Shown in pieces: positions 44,097 to 53,390 of a DNA stretch of 64,000 nt; position 1 is the stretch's first letter; every line of letters begins with the position of its first letter. The notes below the pieces were generated by a model. That model was given only the letters and a program-made list of their open reading frames with translations, ran no database searches and was not told the DNA's origin. The translations under genes and the position numbers were made by a program. This DNA comes from JAMXLO01 sp963726125 (GTDB lineage: Bacteria; Pseudomonadota; Alphaproteobacteria; Acetobacterales; Acetobacteraceae). The DNA is taken from assembly GCA_963726125.1 (NCBI GenBank), contig CAVSBG010000002.1:620001-684000 (forward strand), read 5' to 3'.

Positions 44097-46521
44097 CGGG
44101 CCAATCGCTGCAGAGCATCACGGCGTGCGCGCAACGCATCCGCTGCGATCCATCATGATGCGCATCTTTGCGGCTTTCTTCCTGGTATTGCTGCTGCCGG
44201 CAGCGATGACCGGAGTGGTTTGGCAGGCGACCCGTAATGTCAGCAGGGCGCTCCGTGCCGATGCAATCAGCCAGGGTGCCAACAGTCACATCGACGCTGT
44301 GCGGGCGGCGCTGGCAGAGGCGCTGCTGCGCATGGCCGTCTACCTCCGCGTCGAGGGAGTGGCGGAGCGCGACGCGCTGTCGGGGGCGATCGAGCGGCTG
44401 CAGGCCTTGACCGATGTGCAAGCCAATTTGCGCACTATCGACGTCGACGATACCAGCGGCACGATCCGTCCAGTCCGTGCCGCCCTGTCAGACGTCGCCG
44501 ATGCCACGACGGACCGCCGCTTCGCGGTGGCCATGCTGGTGGCGGCGTCGTCAGCGCTCGCCAACAGCGGGACGGCACTGGCGTACAACGGCGGACGTCA
44601 GGGGGACAAGGCGCTGGCGGAGGCAAGCACGACGTTGATGGCAGATATTGACATCGCCACCATGGCGGGGACGCGTGCCGCCGCGACTGAGGACCAGGTC
44701 CAATTTGCCACTGCCGCCACCACGCTGCGTCACGGAAGGGAAACCCTCCAGGCGATTGCAGAAGCAACGACCGGTTCGGCACGCCTGCAACGCCTTGCGT
44801 CGATAGCAGGTGTCGACTTTGACTCGATGCAGGCGGCGGTCGCCAACGTGCGGGCTGTCGTCGCCAGGCGCAACGTCAGTCTTGCGGAACTGACCGAGGC
44901 CACATCGGAAGCCACTACGGCGGTGGACTCGGTCGCGGACGCTATCAGCAAAGAGCAGTTGATGCGGCGCACGCAAGGTCTTGCCGCGGCGAGGTCACTG
45001 CAAAGCACCGTGCTATGGACAAGCTCCTCGACGTGTGCGTTCGGCCTGATGATTGCGTTCGGTCTGGGACTTTCAATCACTCGGCCGCTGCGCCGCCTGG
45101 CAGTCGCCATGCGTGAACTTGCAAATGGCGCTCTCGACACCAGGGTGCCCGGCATCACCAAACGCGATGAGCTTGGTGCAATGGCCGGCGCACTGATGGT
45201 GCTGAAGGATCGATCGGCTCATCAGGCGACGCATGACAGTTTGACCGGGTTGCCCAATCGCGGGCTGTTCCATGATTGCCTCGGTCATTCGCTCGTCTGG
45301 TCGCGCCGCCACGGGGGCTCACTTGCGGTTTTCTACATTGACCTCGATCGATTCAAAGACGTGAACGATACGCTTGGGCACGCTGTTGGGGATAGATTGC
45401 TGATGGATGTCGCCGCACGATTGCGCGGGTGCCTCAGGGAGAGTGATACGCTGGCGCGGCTTGGTGGCGATGAGTTTGGTATCCTGCAGGTTGCCGCACT
45501 GAATCTTGCAAGCATCGAGGTGTTGGGGCGGCGCATCGTCGATGAATTGTCTGGGATTTTTGAGATCGAGGACCAGCAGATCGTGCTCAGCACGAGCGTG
45601 GGGATCGCGGTGCGGTGCGAAAACGACCTTGAGCTATTGGCATGCGATGCGGGGGTCCTGCTGCAGGAAGCGGACGTTGCGCTGTATCGGGCCAAGGAAG
45701 AGGGGCGGGGCACTTACCGCTTCTTCGAGCCTCAGATGAACGCGAATTTACAGGCGCGGCGCATGCTGGAAACCGACATTCGCGAAGCGTTGGCAGGTGG
45801 TCAATTCCGGCTGCACTACCAACCTCAAATCGGGCTGCGCGAACGCCACATCGTTGGTGCGGAGGCACTGCTCCGATGGTATCACCCTCGCCGCGGTGAG
45901 GTCAGCCCGGTGGATTTTATTCCATTGGCCGAGGAGACCGGCCTGATCATAGAGATTGGAGAGTGGGTCTTATTCGAGGCTTGCCGCCAAGCATCCATCT
46001 GGTGTCAACTTGAGCGCATCGCGGTGAACGTCTCGCCGGTGCAGTTTCGACGTCCTGGGCTGGTTGAAACTGTCCAGCAGGCACTACGGCAGGCCGATCT
46101 GGCGCCCGAGCGCCTCGAGATAGAGATCACCGAAGGTGTGCTTCTGACCGAGACACCGGAGACATTGTCGATCCTGCACCGCTTGCGCAAGATAGGCGTG
46201 TCGATCGCGATGGACGATTTCGGGACCGGCTATTCTAGCCTCGGGTATCTGCAAAAATTCCGTTTCGACAGGATCAAGATCGACCGGTCATTCGTGTGCA
46301 ACCTGGGAAGCGACGATCAGGCCAGCGAGATCGTACGCGCTGTGGTGCGGATGAGTCATGCCATGGGGATTCAGGTGATTGCGGAAGGTGTGGAGCAGCA
46401 GCATCAGGTAGAGATCCTTGAAGATGAAGGGTGTGAGGAAGTTCAAGGATATTTGTTTGGCAAACCGCTGTCAGCGAAGGAGTTCTCGGACCGGCTGTCG
46501 ATGCCGTTGCTGACCTGCTAG
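44089..46521 (+). CDS. Membrane HAMP-GGDEF-EAL protein, translationally coupled to a periplasmic binding protein
   Basis: An 810-residue protein. TM1 (MRIFAAFFLVLLLPAAMTGVVW) at residues about 23-45, a helical periplasmic domain of about 260 residues, TM2 (FGLMIAFGLGLSI) near 315-330, HAMP (RPLRRLAVAMRELANGALDTRVPG), then GGDEF (RLGGDEFGIL with RESD inhibition site) and EAL. The EAL domain keeps all metal and catalytic residues: AEALLRW, VNVS, IEITEG, MDDFGTGYSSL, RIKIDRSF, IAEGVE. It should both make and degrade c-di-GMP, with ligand-bound DctP-like partner as input. It overlaps the partner gene by 8 bp. Repeat copy B follows the stop. Confidence 0.93.
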   Translation: MPDGPIAAEHHGVRATHPLRSIMMRIFAAFFLVLLLPAAMTGVVWQATRNVSRALRADAISQGANSHIDAVRAALAEALLRMAVYLRVEGVAERDALSGAIERLQALTDVQANLRTIDVDDTSGTIRPVRAALSDVADATTDRRFAVAMLVAASSALANSGTALAYNGGRQGDKALAEASTTLMADIDIATMAGTRAAATEDQVQFATAATTLRHGRETLQAIAEATTGSARLQRLASIAGVDFDSMQAAVANVRAVVARRNVSLAELTEATSEATTAVDSVADAISKEQLMRRTQGLAAARSLQSTVLWTSSSTCAFGLMIAFGLGLSITRPLRRLAVAMRELANGALDTRVPGITKRDELGAMAGALMVLKDRSAHQATHDSLTGLPNRGLFHDCLGHSLVWSRRHGGSLAVFYIDLDRFKDVNDTLGHAVGDRLLMDVAARLRGCLRESDTLARLGGDEFGILQVAALNLASIEVLGRRIVDELSGIFEIEDQQIVLSTSVGIAVRCENDLELLACDAGVLLQEADVALYRAKEEGRGTYRFFEPQMNANLQARRMLETDIREALAGGQFRLHYQPQIGLRERHIVGAEALLRWYHPRRGEVSPVDFIPLAEETGLIIEIGEWVLFEACRQASIWCQLERIAVNVSPVQFRRPGLVETVQQALRQADLAPERLEIEITEGVLLTETPETLSILHRLRKIGVSIAMDDFGTGYSSLGYLQKFRFDRIKIDRSFVCNLGSDDQASEIVRAVVRMSHAMGIQVIAEGVEQQHQVEILEDEGCEEVQGYLFGKPLSAKEFSDRLSMPLLTC

Positions 46522-47006
46522 ACCCGTGGCCCTTGGTGTTGACGTATGGCACGCGGTCCAGCCCCGTCATGGCTGGGTTTGACTGCCATCTCCGTCGGAT
46601 GGTTGCTGACTGGGATTGCATCGTTGGCACATTGGTGTGGTAGCCGAGGGCGGGGTCAAGCCCACATGTGCGCCAACGTAGCCCAGCTTCTCGATCATCG
46701 CGGCTGTCAGGCGATAGAAGCAAGACTTAACGCAAAGAACGCAAAGGGCCGCAAAGAACGCGAATGGTCCGGCGCCCTGTCTGCAACGTGGTGCCCGCTC
46801 GTCTAGGGGCGCTGTCGGCATGTTCCTGAGTTATTCGCGTTATTTGCGGCCCTTTGCGGTTCTTTGCGTTGAGTCTTTTTTGCTTTCGCTGCGGTCGCCC
46901 AGCTCGGAGGAGCCTCAGTGCAGGAGGCGCTTATGTTGCGCCGATGGGGTCAAGCCCGCTTAGGACGGGGTCCAAGGAAGGGACGAGCGTCGGCATACCT
47001 CCTGCG
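46522..47006. other. Intergenic region containing repeat copy B
   Basis: No gene. The region is almost completely occupied by the repeat at 46539-46970, between the GGDEF-EAL stop and the convergent priA end. Confidence 0.5.
46539..46970. repeat. About 400-bp dispersed repeat, copy B
   Basis: Direct-orientation partner of copy A. It starts GTTGACGTATGGCACGCGGTCC and ends GCCGATGGGGTCAAGCCCG. The internal hairpin arms are TTAACGCAAAGAACGCAAAG (46730) and CTTTGCGGTTCTTTGCGTTG. Visible identity with copy A is high (roughly four of five bases by eye) with small indels. Confidence 0.85.
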
Positions 47007-49326
47007 TTAGAGAAATGATACCGGGTCCACATCCACTTCAACCCGCGCGCCGCGCGCCACCAGCACCTTCCCCAGCCACTCGCGCAGGATCGGCTGCACC
47101 GCCACATCGCGGCGCGTCTTCAGCAATAACCGCCGGCGGTGCCGCCCGCGCAGGATCGACAAAGGCGCCGGCGCGGGACCCAGCACCTCCACGCCATCGC
47201 CGTGCGGTGCGGTGCGGCCGAGGTCACGCGCCAATCCATCCGCCGCGGCGGCGGTGTCGGCCGAGACGATCAGGGCGGCGAGGCGGCCGTAGGGGGGCCA
47301 GTGGCCGGGGCGGCGCTGGGCGGCCTCGCGGGCCATGAATGCGGCGAGGTCGCCTTCGACCAGGGCCTGCATCACCGGGTGCTCGGGGGAGAAGGTCTGG
47401 AGCAGGACGCGGCCGGGGGCCTCGGCACGGCCGGCTCGACCGGCGACCTGGTGGAGTAGCTGCACGGTGCGCTCGGCTGCGCGCAGATCGCCGCCGGCGA
47501 GGCCCAGGTCGGCGTCCACCACGCCTACCAGGGTCAGGTGCGGGAAAATGCCAGCCTTTGGCGACGATCTGGGTGCCGATGATCAGGTCTACGGTGCGCG
47601 CCTCGATGGCGTGGGCGGCGGCGGCCGCGGCGTGGGGGCCGGGCAGCGTGTCGGAGGCCATCACCAGGCGGCGGGCGTCTGGGAACAGTTTTGCTGCTTC
47701 CTCGGTGATGCGTTCGACGCCGGGGCCGACGGGGACGAGCGTGTCGGCGGCACCGCAGGCGGGGCACTCGGGCGGGATCGGGATGGTGTGGCCGCAGTGG
47801 TGGCATTGCAGGGAGCGGCGGACGCGGTGCTCGACCAGCCAGGCGGTGCAGTTGGGGCACTGCATGCGGTGGCCACAGTGGCGGCACAGCGTCAGGGGAG
47901 CGTAGCCGCGGCGGTTGAGGAACAGCATGGCCTGCTCGCCGCGGGCCAGCGTGTCGCGGATGGCGGCGATCAGCGGGGGCGCGAGGAAGTGGCCGCGGTC
48001 CGGCGGGGTGGCGCGCAGGTCGAGGGCGGTGACCGAGGGCAGCGTGGCGCCGCCGTGGCGCGTGGGCAGGGTGATGCGGCGGTAGCGGCCGGCCTCGACG
48101 TTGGCGAGCGTCTCCAGGGAGGGGGTGGCGGAGACCAGGACGGCGGGGGCGGCGCAGAAGCGGGCGCGGACCACGGCCATGTCGCGGGCGTGGTAGACGA
48201 CGCCCTCCTCCTGCTTGAAGGCGGTCTCGTGCTCCTCGTCGATGACGATGAGGCCTAGGTCGGGGAATGGCAGGAAGAGCGCGGAGCGAGCGCCTACGAC
48301 GACAGGGGCGGCACCGTCGGCGACGGCGCGCCAGGTGGTGCGGCGGGTGCGCGAGGTGAGGTCGGAGTGCCAGACGGCGGGGGCGACGCCGAAGCGGCGC
48401 TCGAAGCGCTCCAGCCATTGGGAGGAGAGGGCGATTTCTGGGAGCAGGATCAGGGCTTGGCGGTGCTGGCGGAGGGCTTCGGCGATGGCCTCCAGGTAGG
48501 TCTCGGTCTTGCCGGAGCCGGTGACGCCGTCGAGCAGGGTGACGGAGAATTCGCACGCCTTCACCGCGTCGCGGAGGGCGGCGGCGGCGGCTTGCTGGTC
48601 GGGGGCGAGGGTTTCGCCAGGGTGTTCGGGGTCGGGGATGGCGAAGGGTGGGGCGGTGGGGAGGATGGCGGGGAGCAGCAGGCCGGCGTCGGCCATGCCT
48701 CGGATTACGCTGGAGGTGACGCCGGCGGCGCGGGCGAGGTCGCCGGTGGGGCGGGGTTCGGCTGCGGCCAGGGCGGCGAGGACTTTCTGGCGGGCTTCGG
48801 TGATGCGGGCGTCTTGCGGCGGTTGGGCGGCGCGTTGCCAGCCGGTGGCTGGCGGGGTGATGCCGGGGGCTACGATGCGGAGCGCCATTGCCATCACTTC
48901 ACCGGGTGAGGACAGGGTGTAGCTGGCGACCCAGTCGACGAACTGGCGGAGGGCGGGGCGCATCGGGGGGGTGTCGATCAGGCCGGATAGCGGCTTGAGC
49001 TTGCGGTCTGGGACGCTGTCGTCGGAGGGGTGGTCCCAGACGACGCCGATCTCCTGGCGGCGGTTGAGGGGAACCAGGACGACGTCGCCGGGGTTGGGGT
49101 GGAGGTCTGGGGGGACTCGGTAGTCGAATGGGCCGGGGAAGGGGTACGGCAGCAGGACGGGGACGCGGTCTGGGCGGGAGGTTGCGATGGTGGTTGGGGC
49201 GGGGCCCCCTCCCCCTGCCCCCTCCCGCAAGGGGAGGGGGAGAGACTGATTTAGCTCGCTGCCCTCTGTCGCCATCTGCTCGGGGGCAGTGTCGCGCGAG
49301 CTTCGCTTTGGGTGACTGACCGGCAT
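47007..49326 (-). pseudogene. priA: Primosomal protein N' (PriA helicase), frameshifted
   Basis: Two frames rebuild PriA (about 770 residues). The first carries the N-terminal DNA-binding domain (VPVLLPYPFPGPFDYRVP), Walker A LLDGVTGSGKTETYLEAI, the DEEH box (VIDEEHETAFKQEE), and zinc-binding pairs CRHCGH, CPNC, CHHCGH and CPAC. At 47545-47548 (AAAA on the plus strand) one extra base shifts after AKGWHFP; the other frame continues with HLTLVGVVDADLGLAGGDLRAAERT and ends at 47007. PriA restarts collapsed forks and is rarely lost, so a homopolymer sequencing error is plausible. The N-terminal 50 or so codons before TIATSRPDRVP include a GC-rich palindrome. Confidence 0.87.
49205..49243. repeat. 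GC-rich palindromic repeat within the 5' part of priA
   Basis: CCCCCTCCCCCTGCCCCCTC and CCGCAAGGGGAGGGGGAGA. On the minus strand it is translated as SLPLPLREGAGGGGPAP in the priA frame. No ATG, GTG or TTG start lies between the repeat and the conserved start of PriA, so it appears to be inside the coding region. Confidence 0.75.
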
Positions 49327-49362
49327 CCTATATGATCACTAACTGTAGATGGGAGCTATGCC

Positions 49363-50019
49363 ATGAAGTTCTTCGTCGATACCGCGGACACCGCGGAGAT
49401 CAAGCTGCTCGCCGCCAGCGGGTTGCTCGACGGCGTTACCACCAATCCATCGCTGATGGCGAAGACCGGGAAGAAGTTCCAGGACGTGTTGGCGGATATC
49501 TGCGCCACCGTGCCGGGGCCGGTGTCCGCCGAGGTGGCATCCACCGAGTTCGACGGCATGATGGCCGAGGCACGCGTGCTGCGCGGCATCGCCAAGAACA
49601 TCGCGGTGAAGGTGCCGCTGACACCGGATGGGCTGCGGGCCTGCCGGCGGCTGACCGACGATGGCGCGATGGTCAACGTGACGCTGTGCTTCTCGGCGGC
49701 TCAGGCGATTTTGGCGGCGAAGGCGGGGGCGACGTTCGTCAGCCCGTTCATCGGGCGGTTGGACGACGTGGGCGAGCACGGCATGGGGCTGATCGCGGAT
49801 ATCGTGACGATATTCCGGAACTATGCGGCGTTCAGGACCGAGGTGCTGGTGGCGTCGGTGCGCAGCCCGATGCACGTGGTGGAGGCGGCCAAGATCGGTG
49901 CGCATATCGCGACGGTGCCGCCGGCGGTGCTGCGACAGTTGTTCAGCCATCCGCTGACCGACAAGGGATTGGCAGCGTTCCTGGCCGACTGGGCGAAAAC
50001 GGGCCAACAGATCGCCTGA
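49363..50019 (+). CDS. tal: Transaldolase / fructose-6-phosphate aldolase family
   Basis: A 218-residue short transaldolase. The start MKFFVDTADTAEIKLLAASGLLDGVTTNPSL, the Schiff-base Lys in IAVKVPLTPDGLRA and VNVTLCFSAAQA, VSPFIGRLDD and LVASVRSP are all hallmark segments. It exchanges dihydroxyacetone units between sugar phosphates in the pentose phosphate pathway. RBS is weak (GGGAGCT). It leads the transaldolase-DUF484-xerC run and is divergent from priA (36-bp gap). Confidence 0.94.
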   Translation: MKFFVDTADTAEIKLLAASGLLDGVTTNPSLMAKTGKKFQDVLADICATVPGPVSAEVASTEFDGMMAEARVLRGIAKNIAVKVPLTPDGLRACRRLTDDGAMVNVTLCFSAAQAILAAKAGATFVSPFIGRLDDVGEHGMGLIADIVTIFRNYAAFRTEVLVASVRSPMHVVEAAKIGAHIATVPPAVLRQLFSHPLTDKGLAAFLADWAKTGQQIA

Positions 50020-50621
50020 TGAGCCTGTCCGAGGGGGAATTCGTCGAAGCGTTCCTGCGCGCCAATCCGGCGTGGCTGGCGGAGCATCCGCAGCTGTATC
50101 ATGTGCTGGAGCCGCCGGCGCGGGTGCACGGCGAGGGGCTGGCGGACCACATGGCGGCGATGCTGCGGGCGCAGCGGGCGAACGTGGATGGGCTGCTGGC
50201 GGCGGGTCGGGCGACCGCGGGACTGGCGGGACGGGTGCAGGACGCCGTGCTGGCGCTGCTGCGGGCGAGCGATCCGGCGGACTGCGTGAGTGGCGAGATG
50301 CCGGGCATCCTGGGCGTCGATGCGGCGCATCTCTGCGTGGAGGGCGACCTTCGGGGCGCTCGGTGGCTGCCGGAGGGGGTGGTTGGGCGTCTGTTGAACG
50401 GACACCAGGTGGTGTTCCGCGATGCGCCCGCCGATGCGCGTTTGCTGCACGCGGAGGCGGCGGGGCTGGCTCGCCATGATGCACTGGCGCGCGTGCCCGG
50501 GGATGGACCCGCGGCCCTGATCGCGTTGCTGGCGCGGGATCGGCACGTGCTGGATCCGGCACAGGGGGCGGGGCCGCTGGCGTTTCTCGGGCGCGCCGTT
50601 GCCGCGGCGTTGGGGCGCTGA
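50019..50621 (+). CDS. DUF484 family protein
   Basis: A 200-residue GAF-like protein of the DUF484 family. The N-terminus (EFVEAFLRANPAWLAEHPQLYHVLEPPAR) is the conserved signature (V..YL..HP.FF.....L). The coupling TGATG overlaps the transaldolase stop by one base. DUF484 typically sits directly before xerC, as here, and is thought to help chromosome-dimer resolution or cell division, but its biochemical role is not known. Confidence 0.85.
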   Translation: MSLSEGEFVEAFLRANPAWLAEHPQLYHVLEPPARVHGEGLADHMAAMLRAQRANVDGLLAAGRATAGLAGRVQDAVLALLRASDPADCVSGEMPGILGVDAAHLCVEGDLRGARWLPEGVVGRLLNGHQVVFRDAPADARLLHAEAAGLARHDALARVPGDGPAALIALLARDRHVLDPAQGAGPLAFLGRAVAAALGR

Positions 50622-50765
50622 GGCCATGGCGGGATCAAGTCCGGCCAGATGTGTCCGGAAGCGGACACTGGCCAAATGTGGCTGCGTGCAGACACGGGCA
50701 ACACGTGGCTGGAGCCTGCACCAGGCCATGACGTTGGAACACCGGGCCGGCGCCCGGACCCAAAT

Positions 50766-51680
50766 ATGATGGGGGGCGAGGAAGCGCGGGGTGCCTTCCT
50801 CGAATGGCTGGAGCGGGAGCGTCGCGCGGCGGCGCTGACTGTGGAGGCCTATGGGGCCGACATCGCCGGGTTCCTCGGGTTCCTGACCCGGCATCTAGGC
50901 GGCGAGCCGGATCTGCTGGCTCTGGGGGCGCTGCGGCAGGCGGATGTGCGGGCCTGGCTGGCGGCGGATGCTGCCGATGGTATCGGCAACGCGACACGAG
51001 CGCGGCGGCTGTCGGCGGTGCGGACGTTCTTCCGGTTCCTGGCGCGGCGGCTTGGCGTAGAGAACCCGGCGCTGGCGCTGATCGCGACGCCTCGGGCCAA
51101 GCGGCCGGTGCCGCGGGCTTTGGGCCTTGATCAGGCATCTGACGTCACCGAGCGGATTGGGGAGATGTCGGACGCGGCGGCGATCCAGGCGCGGGATACG
51201 GCGCTGTTCGTGCTGCTGTATGGCTGCGGGCTGCGGATTGCCGAGGCGTTGGCGCTGAATGTGCGGGATGCGCCGCTGACTGGCTCGGATGGCATGCTGC
51301 GCGTGGTGGGCAAGGGCAGCAAGGAGCGGATCGTGCCGGTGCTGCCGGCGGTGCGCGAGGCCATCGGCGCGTGGCTGGCGCTGCATCCGGATCGACAGCC
51401 GGACAGCCCGCTGTTCCTCGGGGCTCGCGGCGGGCGGCTGGATGCTGCCGTGGCGCAGCGGACGCTGCGATTGTTCCGGCGGCTATACGGGCTGCCGGAG
51501 CATGCGACGCCACATGCGCTGCGGCATTCGTTTGCCACGCATCTGCTGGCGGGCGGGGCTGATCTGCGCTCGATCCAGGATTTGCTGGGGCACGCGAGTT
51601 TATCGACCACGCAGCGGTATACGGCGGTGGATGAGGCGCGGCTGATCGAGGTCTGGCGCAAGGCACATCCTCGCGCGTAA
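50766..51680 (+). CDS. xerC: Tyrosine recombinase XerC
   Basis: A 304-residue site-specific recombinase. The N-terminal SAM-like domain (FLEWLERERRAAALTVEAYGADIAGFLGFL) precedes the catalytic domain with LLYGCGLRIAEALAL (first Arg), KGSKERIVPVLP (Lys), HALRHSFATHLL (HxxR), LGHASLSTTQRYTAVD (His and nucleophile Tyr). It resolves chromosome dimers at dif with XerD. Start placed at ATG 50766 (or 50769); 39 upstream codons in the same frame lack homology and read through a repetitive GGACACTGGC/CAGACACGGGC stretch. Confidence 0.93.
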   Translation: MMGGEEARGAFLEWLERERRAAALTVEAYGADIAGFLGFLTRHLGGEPDLLALGALRQADVRAWLAADAADGIGNATRARRLSAVRTFFRFLARRLGVENPALALIATPRAKRPVPRALGLDQASDVTERIGEMSDAAAIQARDTALFVLLYGCGLRIAEALALNVRDAPLTGSDGMLRVVGKGSKERIVPVLPAVREAIGAWLALHPDRQPDSPLFLGARGGRLDAAVAQRTLRLFRRLYGLPEHATPHALRHSFATHLLAGGADLRSIQDLLGHASLSTTQRYTAVDEARLIEVWRKAHPRA

Positions 51681-51696
51681 CGGGAGGGACGCAACA

Positions 51697-52095
51697 ATGC
51701 TGGTGTTCGATGTCGGCACGGAGCGGGTGTTCGATCCGGTCCGCCATGTCGAGAAGGTGTTGGGCACTGTCGATGGCGGCGATGTCACCATCGCTTGCTG
51801 GGAGCCCGGGCAGGTCAGCCCCAATCATCTGCACCCGAATGCGACCGAGATCTATTTCTGCTTCGAGGGCGGTGGCGTGATGCGCACGCCTGAGGGCAGC
51901 GTTGTAGTGACACCGGGATCGTTCGTGGTGCATCCACCGGGCGAACTGCATGAGTACGCGAATGGCCCGGCCCGCACGGTCCTGTTTCGAGTGCGCTACG
52001 GGCAGGATTTTTCGACGCGGACAAAGGACTGGCCGAGCAATCCAAATTGGCGAGCACGTGCGGAGGATATTGCACATTTCGTTGGCGGATCGTAG
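51697..52095 (+). CDS. Cupin-domain protein
   Basis: A 132-residue single cupin. Motif 1 is visible as NHLHPNATEIYFCFEGGGVMRT (H-x-H..E) and motif 2 as PGSFVVHPPGELHEYANG (P-G...H...). The His/Glu residues can bind a metal. The enzymatic or binding function cannot be told. It follows xerC by 16 bp with RBS GGGAGGG and may be co-transcribed. Confidence 0.85.
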   Translation: MLVFDVGTERVFDPVRHVEKVLGTVDGGDVTIACWEPGQVSPNHLHPNATEIYFCFEGGGVMRTPEGSVVVTPGSFVVHPPGELHEYANGPARTVLFRVRYGQDFSTRTKDWPSNPNWRARAEDIAHFVGGS

Positions 52096-52418
52096 CGGGC
52101 CCGACGTGCATCGAGCGCATCCGGGTCGGAAGCACGTTCATGGCACGGATCGGGAGCCTTGGCTGTCGCATGCTGCGCGCCGCGTTCCGGAGTTGTGAGC
52201 AGGAGCGGTCTATGCGGTTGCGGGCAGGAGGCGGTGGCTGAGCAGCCTGCGTGGCCGCCACGCTGCATCGCGCTGCATCCTTCGGCCATCGAGATAACGC
52301 GGGTAGGGTGGACATGCCACCTCGGATCGGAGAAATTTCGATAACGGCACGGTGTTCGCATGCACCGGACCATCTGATCAGCACCTCATCCGCATGAATA
52401 AAGGTCGTAACAGCGCCT
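52096..52418. other. Unassigned intergenic DNA
   Basis: No supported gene or repeat. Codon bias is weak in all frames. Confidence 0.4.
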
Positions 52419-53279
52419 ATGCCAACTTGTGATGCTTGCGGCACCCCGATGCAAAGCCAACGCGATTGGCAGTTCCGGTGTCCAAAGTGCGATTTGTACC
52501 ATTCGACGCTGGTGCCTGGTCCCGGCACCGGCATCGAAGGATTGGAGGACCTGCGGCGCGCCAATTTCGAACTGATGCTCGATCGGGCGGAGAAAGCGCG
52601 GTCACTGTCGGGTCTCCGGCTGCTTGAGGTCGGCAGTGCCAAGGGGTGGTTCCTCGAGGCTGCGACGCGTCGAGGTATGGTGGCGCACGGGCTGGAACCG
52701 GAAGAGGCCAATGTCCGGATTGCCCGAAGCAACGGACTGTCTGCCGAGTCGGGCTTCTTTCCGGCAGATCTGCAGGATCACGGACCTTACGACGTGATCG
52801 CGTTCAACGACGTTTTCGAGCACCTGCCATCCCCTGTGCTGGCCATCAGGCGGGTCGAGGAATTGCTGTCGGTGGACGGAACAGTGGTCATCAACCTGCC
52901 TTCGAGCGAGGGAGCGCTATTTCGGATCGCCACACTGCTTGCGGCGATGGGGTTCACCTCGCCACTGGAGCGGCTGTGGCAAATGGGATTTCCCTCACCG
53001 CACATCTGGTATTTCAGCCCGAAGAACCTTGCGCTGCTGGTCAGTCGTCATACAGAGCTTACGTTGGACGATGCGTTCCCACTGCCGAGTGTGACACGTT
53101 CTGGACTGTATGATCGTATCCGTAGCTCGCATGCGGGTCCCTTGGGCCATGTGCTTTTTGCGGCCGTGTGGCTGTTGTCATTTGTACTGCCGTTGCTTCC
53201 TGCCGACATTCACGTGGCGATGTTCAGAAAGGGGGCACGACGATCATCGGGCGTCCGAGAAGAACTTGGACGTGGCTGA
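52419..53279 (+). CDS. Zinc-ribbon class I SAM-dependent methyltransferase
   Basis: A 286-residue protein. Two CxxC pairs at the start (CDACGTP, CPKCDLY) form a zinc ribbon. The SAM domain shows LRLLEVGSAKGWFLEAATRRGM (motif I), VAHGLEPEE, YDVIAFNDVFEHLPSP (motif II with FEH) and VVINLPSS. A hydrophobic stretch near the end (HVLFAAVWLLSFVLPLLPADIHV) suggests membrane contact. It resembles methyltransferases acting on lipids or glycans (Methyltransf_23 type). No context identifies a substrate. Confidence 0.86.
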   Translation: MPTCDACGTPMQSQRDWQFRCPKCDLYHSTLVPGPGTGIEGLEDLRRANFELMLDRAEKARSLSGLRLLEVGSAKGWFLEAATRRGMVAHGLEPEEANVRIARSNGLSAESGFFPADLQDHGPYDVIAFNDVFEHLPSPVLAIRRVEELLSVDGTVVINLPSSEGALFRIATLLAAMGFTSPLERLWQMGFPSPHIWYFSPKNLALLVSRHTELTLDDAFPLPSVTRSGLYDRIRSSHAGPLGHVLFAAVWLLSFVLPLLPADIHVAMFRKGARRSSGVREELGRG

Positions 53280-53350
53280 TTTTGGGTGTTTGCTAGGGTA
53301 CGAGGGGATCCCGGGAAACGCTGCGTGATGCGGTACAGCCGGCTCGCTGC

Positions 53351-53389
53351 ACCCCCTCCCCCAACCCCCTCCCGCAAGGGGAGGGGAGA
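53351..53389. repeat. GC-rich palindromic repeat
   Basis: ACCCCCTCCCCCAACCCCCT with CCCGCAAGGGGAGGGGAGA, in the gap between the methyltransferase and the convergent peroxiredoxin. Directly followed by a heptamer tandem repeat. Confidence 0.8.
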
Positions 53390-53390
53390 A

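Noticed and set aside
42582..46970. The bracketing repeats as terminal repeats of a composite transposon
   Set aside because: Neither copy encodes a transposase or has IS ends; they are non-coding repeats, so only a recombination role can be suggested.
50649..50765. N-terminal 39 codons of the longer XerC frame
   Set aside because: They read through a short repetitive stretch with no similarity to XerC; the start at 50766 matches the family length.
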